A stretch of 64,000 nucleotides of DNA, from positions 372,001-436,000 of the forward strand of contig NZ_OY760059.1 in NCBI RefSeq assembly GCF_963662885.1, written 5' to 3'. Both the position numbers and the translations under genes were made by a program. Positions 50,751 to 59,475 of this stretch are shown here, one piece after another. This stretch comes from an uncultured Pseudodesulfovibrio sp. (GTDB taxonomy: Bacteria > Desulfobacterota > Desulfovibrionia > Desulfovibrionales > Desulfovibrionaceae). Below the pieces are notes generated by a model. That model saw only the letters and a list, made by a program, of their open reading frames with translations. It made no database searches and was not told the DNA's origin. Numbering within the stretch: position 1 is the stretch's first letter; the number at the start of each line of letters is the position of its first letter.

Positions 50751-51263
50751 GTGCAGACATTCAAGGACACCGCCCTCGAGGGGGTCAAACTCATCTCCCT
50801 GGACCCGTTCGAGGACCACAGGGGCAGCTACGTCGAGCTCTATAACAGGGCGTTCTACACCGAGAACGGGCTCGATGTCCGTTTCGTGGAGGACGACATA
50901 TCCACCTCGGAACGCAACGTGCTCAGGGGCATCCACGGCGACACGCGCACCTGGAAGCTCATTTCCTGCCTCTACGGACGATTCTATCTGGTGGTGGTCA
51001 ACAACGACGAGAACTCGCCCCAATACCGGCAGTGGACGTCCTTCACCCTTTCCGCCGAGAACCGGCTCCAGGTGCTGGTGCCGCCCCGCTTCGGCAACGG
51101 TCACCTCGTCCTGAGCGACAAGGCGATCTTCCATTACAAGCAGAGCGAGTATTACAACCCGGAAGGACAGTTCACCCTGAAATGGGATGACCCGGATCTG
51201 GACATCTGGTGGCCCATGCGGAACCCGGTCCTTTCCCGCCGGGACGAACAGGGAAGCTGGTAG
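50751..51263 (+). CDS. RmlC-like cupin (dTDP-4-dehydrorhamnose 3,5-epimerase family)
   Basis: A 170-residue cupin. The segment SERNVLRGIHGDTRTWKLISCLYGRFYLVVVNNDE matches the RGIH/KL core of RmlC-type sugar epimerases, and VLVPPRFGNGHLVLSDKAIFHYK is the second strand block. It starts with GTG at 50751 with GGAG about 7 nt upstream. It is the last gene of the plus operon. It converges with the cytidylyltransferase gene, leaving 9 bases between stops. It likely epimerises a 4-keto sugar made upstream. Confidence 0.82.
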   Translation: MQTFKDTALEGVKLISLDPFEDHRGSYVELYNRAFYTENGLDVRFVEDDISTSERNVLRGIHGDTRTWKLISCLYGRFYLVVVNNDENSPQYRQWTSFTLSAENRLQVLVPPRFGNGHLVLSDKAIFHYKQSEYYNPEGQFTLKWDDPDLDIWWPMRNPVLSRRDEQGSW

Positions 51264-51272
51264 GCGGCCGAA

Positions 51273-51980
51273 TCACAGACCGAGATCGACGCCGAAGTCG
51301 TAGAGCCCTTCCCGGAGGACGGTTTCCGCCAGCTTGAAATCGTCTTCGGTGTCGATGTCGATCAGTTCGTAGACGCTACGTATCTTGTAGAGCTTCTGCC
51401 GTTTGAGCGGCATGATGTCCACTCCCTGGATGGAGAAGAGCCCGACGCCCTTGGTGTAGCAGCCCTCCTCGAAGGGCTTCTTGATCATGGGGCCGAGGGG
51501 GACGAGCTGGCCGTCCATGGGGACGCCGTACCTGTTGGGCGAAAAATCGACTTCCTTCACCGAGGCGACCAGGCGATACTCGTCCGCCGCGTTCAGCGCA
51601 TCGGTCAACATCTCCCTGTTCCGAAAGATGGAGGTCGGCAGCAGCGTCACGTACTTGGCGATATGCGTCTCCTCCTCCCGATGAAAATAGTCGCAGACCT
51701 GCGCCATGGTGTCCCCGAGGCTGGCCGTGTCGGTCGAGGACTCCTTGGGCCGCAAAAACGGGGTCTCCGCGCCGTACTCCCTGGCAATGGCCGCGTATTC
51801 GGGGCTGTCGGTATTGACCACCACCCGGTCGATACCGGGCAGCGACTTGGCGAACCGAATGGAATAGGCGATGAGGGGCACCCCGTTGAGTTTCCTGATA
51901 TTCTTGTTTTTCAGGCGCTTGGAACCCGATCGCGCGGGGATACCCGCAACGGTGAGGTGCTGTTCCTTGCAGTGGTTCAT
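51273..51980 (-). CDS. Acylneuraminate cytidylyltransferase-like protein (1)
   Basis: A 235-residue NeuA/KdsB-type enzyme: IPARSGSKRLKNKNIRKLNG (CTP-binding), VVVNTDSPEYAAIAREYG, ETPFLRPKESSTDTASLGDTM. Members activate nonulosonates or KDO as CMP sugars. Sequence outside these blocks differs from the second homologue at 55537-56271, suggesting another substrate. Its ATG overlaps the glycosyltransferase gene by 4 nt (ATGA). It closes the right minus-strand arm. Confidence 0.88.
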   Translation of the reverse strand: MNHCKEQHLTVAGIPARSGSKRLKNKNIRKLNGVPLIAYSIRFAKSLPGIDRVVVNTDSPEYAAIAREYGAETPFLRPKESSTDTASLGDTMAQVCDYFHREEETHIAKYVTLLPTSIFRNREMLTDALNAADEYRLVASVKEVDFSPNRYGVPMDGQLVPLGPMIKKPFEEGCYTKGVGLFSIQGVDIMPLKRQKLYKIRSVYELIDIDTEDDFKLAETVLREGLYDFGVDLGL

Positions 51981-53113
51981 GCGATGTATCCTTCTCGTCC
52001 GGCCACGCGGCGTGGCTGTTTGGCCCGCAGCGAACCGGTTATGAATTCATGAATGGCCCGTGCGCGGTCGGCGTAGGTGTAGTTCGCAAGCGTCCGCTTC
52101 TGACCGGCCTGCGCGATGCTCCGGCGCAGGGCGTCATCCTGCAACAGGCGGCGCGCCTTGCGCGCGCAATCCTCTGCGCCCGAAAAGGTCACGATCTCCC
52201 TGTCCGGCTCGAACAGTTCGGCGATGTTCCTTTTTTGGTCGGTCAAAAGGCACGTCCCCACCCCGGTCGCCTCGAAAAGGCGCGAGTTGCCCGCATACTC
52301 GCCGTTGCCGTCCAGGTGTGAATTGAACACGACCTTGGCCCGGCGCAACGCGGCCAGCATGCGCAGCCCGTACAGGGGAGGCTCGATGCGCTCCAGCAGC
52401 TTGGCGGGAAAGACAGCCGGGTCCGGCAATGGCTTGGAAAAAATGCGTAACGGCAGCCCCTCGTCCACCAGCGCCTCCAGAATGCGTATCCGCCCCCGGT
52501 GGTAATCGTTGGAAGCGATCATCGAGCCGGTGAACAACAGATCGAAGTCCTCTCCCGGAGCGACCGCGTCGAGTTTCGCAAGGTTGCCTTCCTCGAAACC
52601 GTGGAGCACCACCTCGCTGGGTATGCCCGCCGCCAAAAGATCGGCATGCTGCGTCGGGTTGCAGGTCAGGATCGCGTCGAATTCCGTCCACCGCCGGGTC
52701 CACTCGTCGTTGAAGCCGATCCCGCACCACCCGACCACCAGCCGAACGGAAGGGACCTGCGCACGTATGCGCCGAATGAACGCGTCGTCATGCCGGAAGC
52801 AGTTGTGGATGAACAGGACCGTCGGGCGGTATTCCCGCAGCTGCGCTTCCAGAATATCCACGGTCCGAGGGTCCAGCCCGTGCTCTCTGGCCCAGGCGTC
52901 CTGCATGGGGGCGCAGTTTGCGATGACGGTATGGGCCTCGACGCCGAGCCGGGTGAGATGCCGCTCCAGATTGTCGGCCTCTCCAAAGGCGTCGCCGAAC
53001 ACGAACGCCTGTTGCCCGGCATACGAAGCCGTGCGCATTTCCGGCCGGGAGGCGTAGAGGGCCTCCAGGTACTCCTCGTACCCCATGGTGATCTTGACCA
53101 GTGTATACGTCAT
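51977..53113 (-). CDS. CgeB-like glycosyltransferase (GT-B)
   Basis: A 378-residue protein whose C-terminal part (VVFNSHLDGNGEYAGNSRLF, EATGVGTCLLTDQKRNIAELF) is characteristic of the CgeB/DUF3880-type glycosyltransferases. N-terminal half includes VLFIHNCFRHDDAFIRRI and VVGWCGIGFNDEWTRRW. The true start (53113, MTYTLVKITMG) overlaps the upstream guanylyltransferase gene by 4 nt. Donor and acceptor are unknown; GDP- or CMP-sugars of the locus are candidates. Confidence 0.75.
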   Translation of the reverse strand: MTYTLVKITMGYEEYLEALYASRPEMRTASYAGQQAFVFGDAFGEADNLERHLTRLGVEAHTVIANCAPMQDAWAREHGLDPRTVDILEAQLREYRPTVLFIHNCFRHDDAFIRRIRAQVPSVRLVVGWCGIGFNDEWTRRWTEFDAILTCNPTQHADLLAAGIPSEVVLHGFEEGNLAKLDAVAPGEDFDLLFTGSMIASNDYHRGRIRILEALVDEGLPLRIFSKPLPDPAVFPAKLLERIEPPLYGLRMLAALRRAKVVFNSHLDGNGEYAGNSRLFEATGVGTCLLTDQKRNIAELFEPDREIVTFSGAEDCARKARRLLQDDALRRSIAQAGQKRTLANYTYADRARAIHEFITGSLRAKQPRRVAGREGYIA

Positions 53114-53832
53114 GCGCCGCTCTCCGAACCGTATCTGCGATTGGCGTCCGCGAACCGCGAGGGGGTCCCGACGTCCAGAAAGCCGCCCTGAAAGACGAAC
53201 CCGGCGAGCCCGTCCCGGGTCAGGCCCGGCAGGACGTCCTTCTCCATGGAAAGCTCCGTGTCGGGCGGAAACGCCGAGAAAACGGACCGTCTGAAATAGT
53301 ATACCCCAGCATTGACCAGCCCCGGCTCCGGCTGGGTGGGCTTTTCCCTGAACGACTCGACCCTGCCGTTGGGATCGAGGAGAATCAGTCCATAGTCCCG
53401 GGCATCCTCCATGGCGGTCAGCATGATCCCGGCCTGCTCGTCGATACCGGCGCTCCACTCAAGGAAAGGACGCAACGGCGCGTCGAAAAGCGTGTCCCCG
53501 TTCAGAACGAGGCACTGGTCGATTCCAAGGTCGTCCACGGCCTTCAAGGCCGCGCCCCCGGTCCCCAGGGTGCGGCTTTCATGCGAATACTCGATGCGCA
53601 TGGCCCCGTAGGTCTCCCCGACCGACTCGCGTATCGCCTCTCCCATGAAGCCGGTGCACAGGACACACCGCCTGATCCCGCTCTCGGCCAACCAGTCGAG
53701 CACCCGAAAGATGACTTCCCGGCCCCCCACGCTGACAAGGGCCTTGGGCCTGTCCGGAACCAGGCTCCGCAGGCGCGTGCCCTTTCCGCCGCACAGGACG
53801 ACAGCTGTTATGTCTTCCGGGGTGTGCATCAT
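53110..53832 (-). CDS. hddC: D-glycero-D-manno-heptose-1-phosphate guanylyltransferase-like protein
   Basis: A 240-residue nucleotidyltransferase: AVVLCGGKGTRLRSLVPDRP, ALVSVGGREVIFRVLDWL, HESRTLGTGGAALKAVDDLG, CLVLNGDTLFDA, VESFREKPTQ, NAGVYYFRRSV and FLDVGTPSRFADANR. This fits the HddC/RfbA-like group. Coupling with the GHMP kinase gene (4-nt ATGA overlap) makes the heptose-1-phosphate guanylyltransferase call more likely than a generic mannose-type one. Product: GDP-D-glycero-alpha-D-manno-heptose, for use by the GMD/fucose synthase-like genes. Confidence 0.75.
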   Translation of the reverse strand: MMHTPEDITAVVLCGGKGTRLRSLVPDRPKALVSVGGREVIFRVLDWLAESGIRRCVLCTGFMGEAIRESVGETYGAMRIEYSHESRTLGTGGAALKAVDDLGIDQCLVLNGDTLFDAPLRPFLEWSAGIDEQAGIMLTAMEDARDYGLILLDPNGRVESFREKPTQPEPGLVNAGVYYFRRSVFSAFPPDTELSMEKDVLPGLTRDGLAGFVFQGGFLDVGTPSRFADANRRYGSESGA

Positions 53833-54815
53833 TTGGAAAAATGGAGAATCTGCGAGCCGAGCTGTTCGAACCGGAAGGGAACCTGCAACAGCCCGCCCAG
53901 TGCCTCGGTCACCTTTGCCCGGTTCTGCGGAGGGACGTACAGCAGCACAAATCCGCCGCCTCCCGCGCCGCACACCTTGCCGCCCAGGGCGCCCGCCCTT
54001 CTGGCCGTGTCGTACAGGTCGTCGATGACCGGGTTGGATATCTTGCCTGTGAGGCTCCGCTTCAACTGCCAGGAATCGTGCAGCAGCCGCCCGAATTCGT
54101 CCAGATGGTCCGCGCCCCGGTTGAGAATACTGATGGCGTACTCGACCATGTCGCGCATTTCGGACAACTCGGAACACTTGTTCGGCGTCTGCCGGATCTG
54201 CTCTTCGGCGATCTCGTGGGAATATCGGGAAATACCCGTGAATATGAGCATGATGGAGCTCTGCAACTGCTCCTGGGTATGCTCTTCAAGCGGCATGGGA
54301 TGCACCACGATGGTCCCGTCCCGGCCGAACTCGATCTTGTTGATACCGCCGAAGGACGCGGCCACCTGATCCTGGGAGCCGACGTTTTCGCCGATGTGGT
54401 TCTGTTCCACGTCGATGGCGTCATAGGCCAGGACGCGCTTGTTCACCATCTTGCCCTTGAGGGCGTACAGGGCCTTCAGCAGCCCCACGGTGAACGACGA
54501 ACTGGACCCCACGCCGGACATGGCCGGAATGTCGCCCGTATGCGTCAGCTCGATGCCCTCGTCGATCCCCATGAAGCGCAGGCATTCGCGGACCGAAGGA
54601 TGCTCGATGTCCGCAATGTGCGAAACGGTCTCCTGGCGGGAGTAGCGGACCAGATACTTGTGATCGAAGAACGGCGGCAGGTACCGCAGATGGATGTAGC
54701 AGTACTTGTTGATGGTCGCGTTCAGAACCGCCCCTCCATGTTCCCGGTAATACAGGGGGTAGTCCGTTCCTCCCCCGAAAAACGAGAGGCGGTATGGAGT
54801 CCGGGTGATGATCAT
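53829..54815 (-). CDS. hddA: GHMP kinase, probable D-glycero-D-manno-heptose 7-phosphate kinase
   Basis: A 328-residue kinase: N-terminal RTPYRLSFFGGGTDYPLYYRE, ATINKYCYIHLRY, ATP loop PAMSGVGSSSSFTVGLL, the segment YDAIDVEQNHIGENVGSQDQ, and GGKVCGAGGGGFVLLYVPP at the end. The FGGGTDYP start is typical of heptose-7-phosphate kinases (HddA) and their relatives. It pairs with the HddC-like gene. The sedoheptulose isomerase and the heptose-bisphosphate phosphatase are not in the window. Confidence 0.82.
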   Translation of the reverse strand: MIITRTPYRLSFFGGGTDYPLYYREHGGAVLNATINKYCYIHLRYLPPFFDHKYLVRYSRQETVSHIADIEHPSVRECLRFMGIDEGIELTHTGDIPAMSGVGSSSSFTVGLLKALYALKGKMVNKRVLAYDAIDVEQNHIGENVGSQDQVAASFGGINKIEFGRDGTIVVHPMPLEEHTQEQLQSSIMLIFTGISRYSHEIAEEQIRQTPNKCSELSEMRDMVEYAISILNRGADHLDEFGRLLHDSWQLKRSLTGKISNPVIDDLYDTARRAGALGGKVCGAGGGGFVLLYVPPQNRAKVTEALGGLLQVPFRFEQLGSQILHFSK

Positions 54816-54835
54816 GGCTATTCCTGTTTGTAGAT

Positions 54836-55540
54836 TTAACGCTCAGGCTTGGAGGCCACGCACAGCAGCATCTTTTCCTTGGCGAACCGTATGAGGGTCC
54901 TGAAATCGCTTTCTTCCTTGTCCCGCCACTTGAAGCAGTCCGGCACCACATTGAACACCGGGAGTACCCGCTCCAGCCACGGCTTTTCCCAGACGATGGG
55001 CAGCTGGTAGAAATAGGAGCAATCCACCTTCTCGAACCCGTTGATCACGCAGGCGTTCTGCAACCCCTTGCGGGTGAAGGGTTTGACGTGGGTGTAGTCG
55101 TCCCAGAAAAAGTCGCGCTGGCTTCTCCAGTCCGGAGTCATGAGCACGGCCATGCCCCCCGGCTTCAGGACACGGAGCGACTCCCGGATGAAATTGGTCG
55201 TGTTGAACACGTGCTCCAGCACCGACTTGGAAAAGATGTAGTCAAAGGTGTTGTCGTCCCAGGGCAGGGCTTCCTCTTCCAGGTTGCAGGGCCGAATCTC
55301 GAACTCCTTGAGGATCTCGACGCATTCGTCCTGCTTGTCCACGCCCACCGAGGTCATGCCCCTGCGTCCGAATCCCACCAGGTGATTGCCCTTGCCCGAA
55401 CCGATGTCGAGCACGGTCTTCCCCCGGACATCGCCTGTCCTGGAAAAATACTCACGGGCTATGTGGTCGCAAAGGAGCTGGGGGTAGTCGTGCTCCCCGT
55501 ATTCCTCTCTGAAATAGATCGTGTCCAGATAACCGCTCAC
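54836..55540 (-). CDS. Class I SAM-dependent methyltransferase
   Basis: A 234-residue protein: TVLDIGSGKGNHLVGFGRRG (SAM loop), VGVDKQDECVEIL, LPWDDNTFDYIFSKSVLEHV and RVLKPGGMAVLMTPDWRSQRD. Methyltransferase_11-type domain followed by a variable C-terminus. GTG at 55540 overlaps the upstream CMP-nonulosonate synthetase gene by 4 nt (GTGA), with GGAGG upstream, which decides the start. It may methylate a nonulosonate or heptose. Confidence 0.85.
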   Translation of the reverse strand: MSGYLDTIYFREEYGEHDYPQLLCDHIAREYFSRTGDVRGKTVLDIGSGKGNHLVGFGRRGMTSVGVDKQDECVEILKEFEIRPCNLEEEALPWDDNTFDYIFSKSVLEHVFNTTNFIRESLRVLKPGGMAVLMTPDWRSQRDFFWDDYTHVKPFTRKGLQNACVINGFEKVDCSYFYQLPIVWEKPWLERVLPVFNVVPDCFKWRDKEESDFRTLIRFAKEKMLLCVASKPER

Positions 55541-56271
55541 AGGGCTTCCTCCAGATATTGGCGCAGGGCGCGAAATGCGGGGTCGTGCAAAAGTCGTTCG
55601 GCGAACTCGCAGTCGCACATCTCGTCGATGTCCGCCACGGGACGGGTCTCCCACAGTTTGATCCTCGGACCGTGCAGGGTGCCGGTTTCATGCAGTACCG
55701 AGGGACGCAGTATGTCCACGTGGCCGTTGGGGACGTAACAGCGCGGAAAACGCTGCCGGGGCAGGTTGTAGCTCTCCGCCTCGTCCTTAAGCTTCATGCA
55801 CGCCTCCATGTACTCGCCGCTTTGCACGAACATCTTGTACGGCGTCATGCTGGTCCGGTGCGCCGAGCGCAGGGCCGTGGCCTCGGGGTTGGCTTGCATG
55901 TACGCCACGGCTGCGTCGATCTGAGCCGTTTCGCGCAGCGGCGTGGTCGGCCGCAAGTGCACGATCAGGTCCGGCTCCGGCAGCCCCCGTTCAGCCAGAA
56001 AGTCGAGATAGTGCCGGACGAATTCGATATCCAGCGACGAGTCCCGGCTGATGGCTTCGGGCCGCAAAAACGGCACGTTGGCCCCGTACCGCCGGCATAT
56101 GTCCGCATACTTTTCCGAATCCGTGGAAACCACCACTTCGGAAACGTCCCCGGCGAGCATTCCGGCCGCGATGGAATAGGCCACCAGGGGATGGCCCCCC
56201 AGGGGGAAGATATTCTTGTCCGGGACGCTCTTGCTCCCGCATCTTGCCGGAACCAGCGCGACGGTCAGCAT
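55537..56271 (-). CDS. neuA: CMP-nonulosonate synthetase (acylneuraminate cytidylyltransferase) (2)
   Basis: A 244-residue enzyme that activates sialic-acid-like sugars with CTP: ALVPARCGSKSVPDKNIFPL, VVVSTDSEKYADICRRYG, VPFLRPEAISRDSSLDIEFV, LIVHLRPTTPLRETAQID and FVQSGEYMEACMKLK. It overlaps the NeuB gene by 7 nt, so it probably activates the NeuB product. Which nonulosonate (Neu5Ac, legionaminate or pseudaminate) cannot be told from sequence here. Confidence 0.88.
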   Translation of the reverse strand: MLTVALVPARCGSKSVPDKNIFPLGGHPLVAYSIAAGMLAGDVSEVVVSTDSEKYADICRRYGANVPFLRPEAISRDSSLDIEFVRHYLDFLAERGLPEPDLIVHLRPTTPLRETAQIDAAVAYMQANPEATALRSAHRTSMTPYKMFVQSGEYMEACMKLKDEAESYNLPRQRFPRCYVPNGHVDILRPSVLHETGTLHGPRIKLWETRPVADIDEMCDCEFAERLLHDPAFRALRQYLEEAL

Positions 56272-57110
56272 TCCCCGGTATCTCCTGTCCGCCAGAGACT
56301 GGCGCGGCAGCCGTGTTCCTTCTCGGTGATCCGTTTGACCCCGTCGCCCATGGCGGCCTCGATGGTCCGGATGTAATTCACCAGCCTGGCCATGCCCGCG
56401 ATCTCAACCGAGGCGGCCTGGTCGGAACCGTACATGGAGCGGTCCAGGGTGATATGCCGCTCGATGGACGTCGCGCCCAGCGCGGCGGCGGCGCAGCTGA
56501 CGATCAGCCCGCTCTCGTGCCCGCTGTAGCCGACATCGCACCCGTAGCGGCTGCGCAGGGCGTCCATCACCTTGAGATTGGCGTCCTCGGGCGGCATGGG
56601 ATAGCTGCTGTTGCAGTGCATGACCTCAAAGGGGCACTCGTACTTCCTGAAAATGGCCACTGCGCGGTCCAGTTCTTCCAGTTCGCACATGCCCGAGGAG
56701 ATGAACGTGTACCGTCCTTCGGCCGCGACCTTCTCCAACAGGTCGGCATGGCCGAGCAGGGCCGAGGCGATCTTGTTGTACTTCAGGTCGTATTGCGCCA
56801 GAAAATCCTGGCTTTTCAGGTCCCAGGCCGAGGCGAACCAGTCGATGCCCTTTTCACGGCAGTACCGGTCTATCTCATCGTACTCTTCCCGGCCGAACTC
56901 GAGCCCATGCTTCTGCTGGCCGTTGGTTGTGCCCCAGGGGCTCTCCCGGTATTTCTCCAGGGCCTCCCTGGAATAGACTTCCTCGACGGTGCGCTTCTGG
57001 AATTTGACGGCATCGCATCCGGCGGATGCCGCGCCGTCGATCAGCTTCTTCGCGATGTCCACGTCGCCGTTATGGTTGATCCCTATTTCCGCAATGATCG
57101 TGATCGGCAT
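56265..57110 (-). CDS. neuB: N-acetylneuraminate/nonulosonate synthase
   Basis: A 281-residue PEP-condensing enzyme that makes nonulosonic acids. TIIAEIGINHNGDVDIAKKL, DAVKFQKRTVEEV, FASAWDLKSQDFLA, NKIASALLGHADLLEKVA and DVGYSGHESGLIVSCAAAALGATSIERHIT are typical. The usual C-terminal antifreeze-like SAF domain is absent, since the protein ends at 281 residues, shorter than most NeuB (about 330-350). ATG at 57110 has GGAGGT upstream. NeuC or PseG-type partners are not in the window. Confidence 0.88.
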   Translation of the reverse strand: MPITIIAEIGINHNGDVDIAKKLIDGAASAGCDAVKFQKRTVEEVYSREALEKYRESPWGTTNGQQKHGLEFGREEYDEIDRYCREKGIDWFASAWDLKSQDFLAQYDLKYNKIASALLGHADLLEKVAAEGRYTFISSGMCELEELDRAVAIFRKYECPFEVMHCNSSYPMPPEDANLKVMDALRSRYGCDVGYSGHESGLIVSCAAAALGATSIERHITLDRSMYGSDQAASVEIAGMARLVNYIRTIEAAMGDGVKRITEKEHGCRASLWRTGDTGEC

Positions 57111-57133
57111 ATGACCTCCAACTGTTCGCAAGT

Positions 57134-57874
57134 CTATTGGTTGAGCAATAAAAAGACGGGAAGCCTGTAAACCAAGGGGACATCGTCCGAGGAGGTGGAG
57201 GTTTCCACTTCCTTGATCTTCCAGTCGCCGTCGTAGCCACGCAGATCGGGCTCATCTATCCCGTAGTAGGCGATGCTGCCGTCCACGGTGTAGATTCTGC
57301 TGAGGAACTGGGAGCCCTGAACGCTGGCCGCGGGCGGGAAAAACGAGGCGGCGTCACCTTCGAGGTGTTCGGAAAAATCGATGAACCGGGTCGCCTCTTT
57401 CCCTTCCTGCACCAAAAACTCCCGCCGGTCGCAGGCCTTGTCGTGCACGTGCAGCCAACTGGGATGATTCATGGAATGTACGGCGGAAGCGCTGACAAAG
57501 GAGCCGCCGCCGTTTACCTGGGCGATGGCGCTGGAAATGCTTTTCCCGGTGATCATGCCCAACGCGGGGCTGAGGAGCATGGTGCCCGGACGGATTCTGC
57601 TCAGGCGGGCCAGTTCGGCCAACACGTCGTGCCACCGCCACTCGGTCATGGACTGAAGCTCGCACCGCAGCACCGGCACGCCGAGCGCTTCGGCCGCGGC
57701 AGCCAGCTCGTCGTGGTTGGTCAGCACCTCGACCTCGGCCTCGGGCTGAACCGAACGGACTTCCTTCAGGACGTACTCCAGAAGCCCGTCTGCTCCGGAC
57801 CGGGTGAACCAGCAGAGCCTGTCCCTCTCGGTTTCAACCAATGCGTTGATGTATATTTTCCGCTGGATGCTCAT
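57134..57874 (-). CDS. Hypothetical protein, weak cytidylyltransferase-like fold
   Basis: A 246-residue protein I do not recognise. The N-terminal half (GADGLLEYVLKEVRSVQPEA, VEVLTNHDELAAAAEALGVP, MLLSPALGMI) has alternating strands and helices compatible with a nucleotidyltransferase or Rossmann-like fold, but the CTP-binding ARxGSK motif is missing. The C-terminal half is rich in Ser/His/Asp. It sits directly upstream of neuB, so a role in nonulosonate or acceptor handling is suggested by position only. Confidence 0.55.
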   Translation of the reverse strand: MSIQRKIYINALVETERDRLCWFTRSGADGLLEYVLKEVRSVQPEAEVEVLTNHDELAAAAEALGVPVLRCELQSMTEWRWHDVLAELARLSRIRPGTMLLSPALGMITGKSISSAIAQVNGGGSFVSASAVHSMNHPSWLHVHDKACDRREFLVQEGKEATRFIDFSEHLEGDAASFFPPAASVQGSQFLSRIYTVDGSIAYYGIDEPDLRGYDGDWKIKEVETSTSSDDVPLVYRLPVFLLLNQ

Positions 57875-58087
57875 CTGTTTTCAATTTCTTGACGGTTTTC
57901 CGCAAACCCCGCCCCTCTTCGAGCGGTCATGGCCTGCAACATTCATTAACTCAATTAACGACTTACTCCCGAAAAAGCCCCAACACACCGCAATGCAGGG
58001 TCGTCCGGCCTCAATCACAATTTGCCTACTTCCCCGGTTATGCAGGAATTGTGCAGAAAACATACCAACGCCGGGCCTCGCCCGAAC
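57875..58087. other. Intergenic spacer within right arm
   Basis: About 210 bases between gmd and the hypothetical gene, both on the minus strand. No gene or clear hairpin was found. It may contain a secondary promoter for the neuB sub-operon. Confidence 0.4.
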
Positions 58088-59182
58088 CTACCGGGGCTTC
58101 CTGCACCCGGCCCCGGCATACCCGTTCTCCCGGCAGAGCACTTCGAGCCGGGCCTGTTCCATGTCCGCGGCGACCATCTCCGCGACCATCTCCCGAAAAC
58201 CGGTCTTGGGAGTCCAGCCGAGTTTCTCCCGGGCCTTTGAGACCTGCCCGGAAAGGTGGTCCACCTCGGTGGGCCGGTAGTAACGCGGGTCGATGCGGAC
58301 CACGGTCTTGCCGCTGTTCGTGTCCACGCCGACCTCGTCCGAGCCCGTCCCTTCCCAGGTTATGCTCATGCCCAGCTCCTGCCCGGCCAGCTCCACGAAA
58401 TCGCGGACCGAATAACTCGTCCCGGTGGCGATGACGTAGTCGTCTGGCGTGTCCTGCTGGAGCATGAGCCACATCATCTCCGTGAAGTCGGCCGCGTGTC
58501 CCCAGTCGCGACGGGCGTCCAGATTGCCCAGCCACAGGCATTCGTCCAGCTCCACGGCGAGACGGGCCAGACCGCGCGTGATCTTACGGGTGACGAAGGT
58601 CTCGCCCCGGCGCGGGGATTCGTGGTTGAAAAGGATACCGTTGCTGGCATGGATGCCGTAGGCCTCCCGGTAGTTGACCGTGATCCAGTAGGCATAGAGC
58701 TTGGCCGCGGCATACGGCGAACGAGGAGCGAACGGCGTGGTCTCGCTCTGCTTCTCGGTCCCGGAATTGCCGAACAGTTCGGACGTCGAGGCCTGGTAGA
58801 AGCGGGTCTTGCCCTCGAGGCCGAGGATGCGGATGGCCTCCAGCAGACGCAGGGGGCCCAGCGCGGTGGTGTCGGCCGTGTATTCCGGGGTCTCGAAAGA
58901 CACCGCCACATGGCTCTGCGCGGCCAGATTGTAAATTTCGTCCGGCTTGACCTCCTGCACGACCCGGATGAGGTTCGTGGCGTCGGTCATGTCGCCGTAA
59001 TGCAGGATGAACCGCTGATCCGCCTCGTGAGGGTCCTGGTACAAATGCTCCACCCGGTCTGTGTTGAACAGCGAGGCGCGGCGCTTCAAGCCGTGCACCT
59101 CGTAACCCTTTTCGAGCAGCAGCTCCGCCAAATAGGAGCCGTCCTGACCTGTTATTCCGGTAATCAGCGCAGTCTTCTTCAT
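58088..59182 (-). CDS. gmd: GDP-mannose 4,6-dehydratase
   Basis: A 364-residue extended SDR: ALITGITGQDGSYLAELLLE, HGLKRRASLFNTDRVEHLY (GMD-specific loop), NLAAQSHVAVSFETPEYTAD, active-site STSELFG (Thr, Glu) and YAAAK (Tyr, Lys) in PYAAAKLYAYWI, and ESPRRGETFVTRKI. The length and motifs are those of canonical GMD. It makes GDP-4-keto-6-deoxymannose, the substrate of the GDP-fucose synthase encoded at 31452-32393. It is the first gene of the right minus-strand arm. Confidence 0.95.
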   Translation of the reverse strand: MKKTALITGITGQDGSYLAELLLEKGYEVHGLKRRASLFNTDRVEHLYQDPHEADQRFILHYGDMTDATNLIRVVQEVKPDEIYNLAAQSHVAVSFETPEYTADTTALGPLRLLEAIRILGLEGKTRFYQASTSELFGNSGTEKQSETTPFAPRSPYAAAKLYAYWITVNYREAYGIHASNGILFNHESPRRGETFVTRKITRGLARLAVELDECLWLGNLDARRDWGHAADFTEMMWLMLQQDTPDDYVIATGTSYSVRDFVELAGQELGMSITWEGTGSDEVGVDTNSGKTVVRIDPRYYRPTEVDHLSGQVSKAREKLGWTPKTGFREMVAEMVAADMEQARLEVLCRENGYAGAGCRKPR

Positions 59183-59475
59183 TTTCTACCTGTAGCCGTC
59201 AAAGGTTTCGGGATGATACCCGGCCAAAGCACTCGTTTCGATCATCAACTGACTGTATGATTATTCGGCACGAAAGCCAAACAGCTTAAGGTTTTTCGCG
59301 CTATTTTATTCACCAGCCAAACGGTTCCCGCGCGGGAGCGGACACGTAAACGCCATTTCCCTGACGCCGGAAGCATTATTTGCAAGGAACGGACCGAGCC
59401 TGTTCCCGCCCTCTCCGTCCTGATTGAGCGATCCCGCGTATTGCCCCCGCCGCGGGTTTGGCGTATCACGGCCCG
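59183..59475. other. Divergent intergenic region between gmd and nadE
   Basis: About 290 bases with no gene. It must carry promoters for gmd (minus) and nadE (plus). The centre is AT-rich (59260-59320). No boxes are strong enough to call. Confidence 0.45.

Noticed and set aside
57134..57874. A third cytidylyltransferase
   Set aside because: The CTP-binding ARxGSK motif is absent, so the name is not justified.
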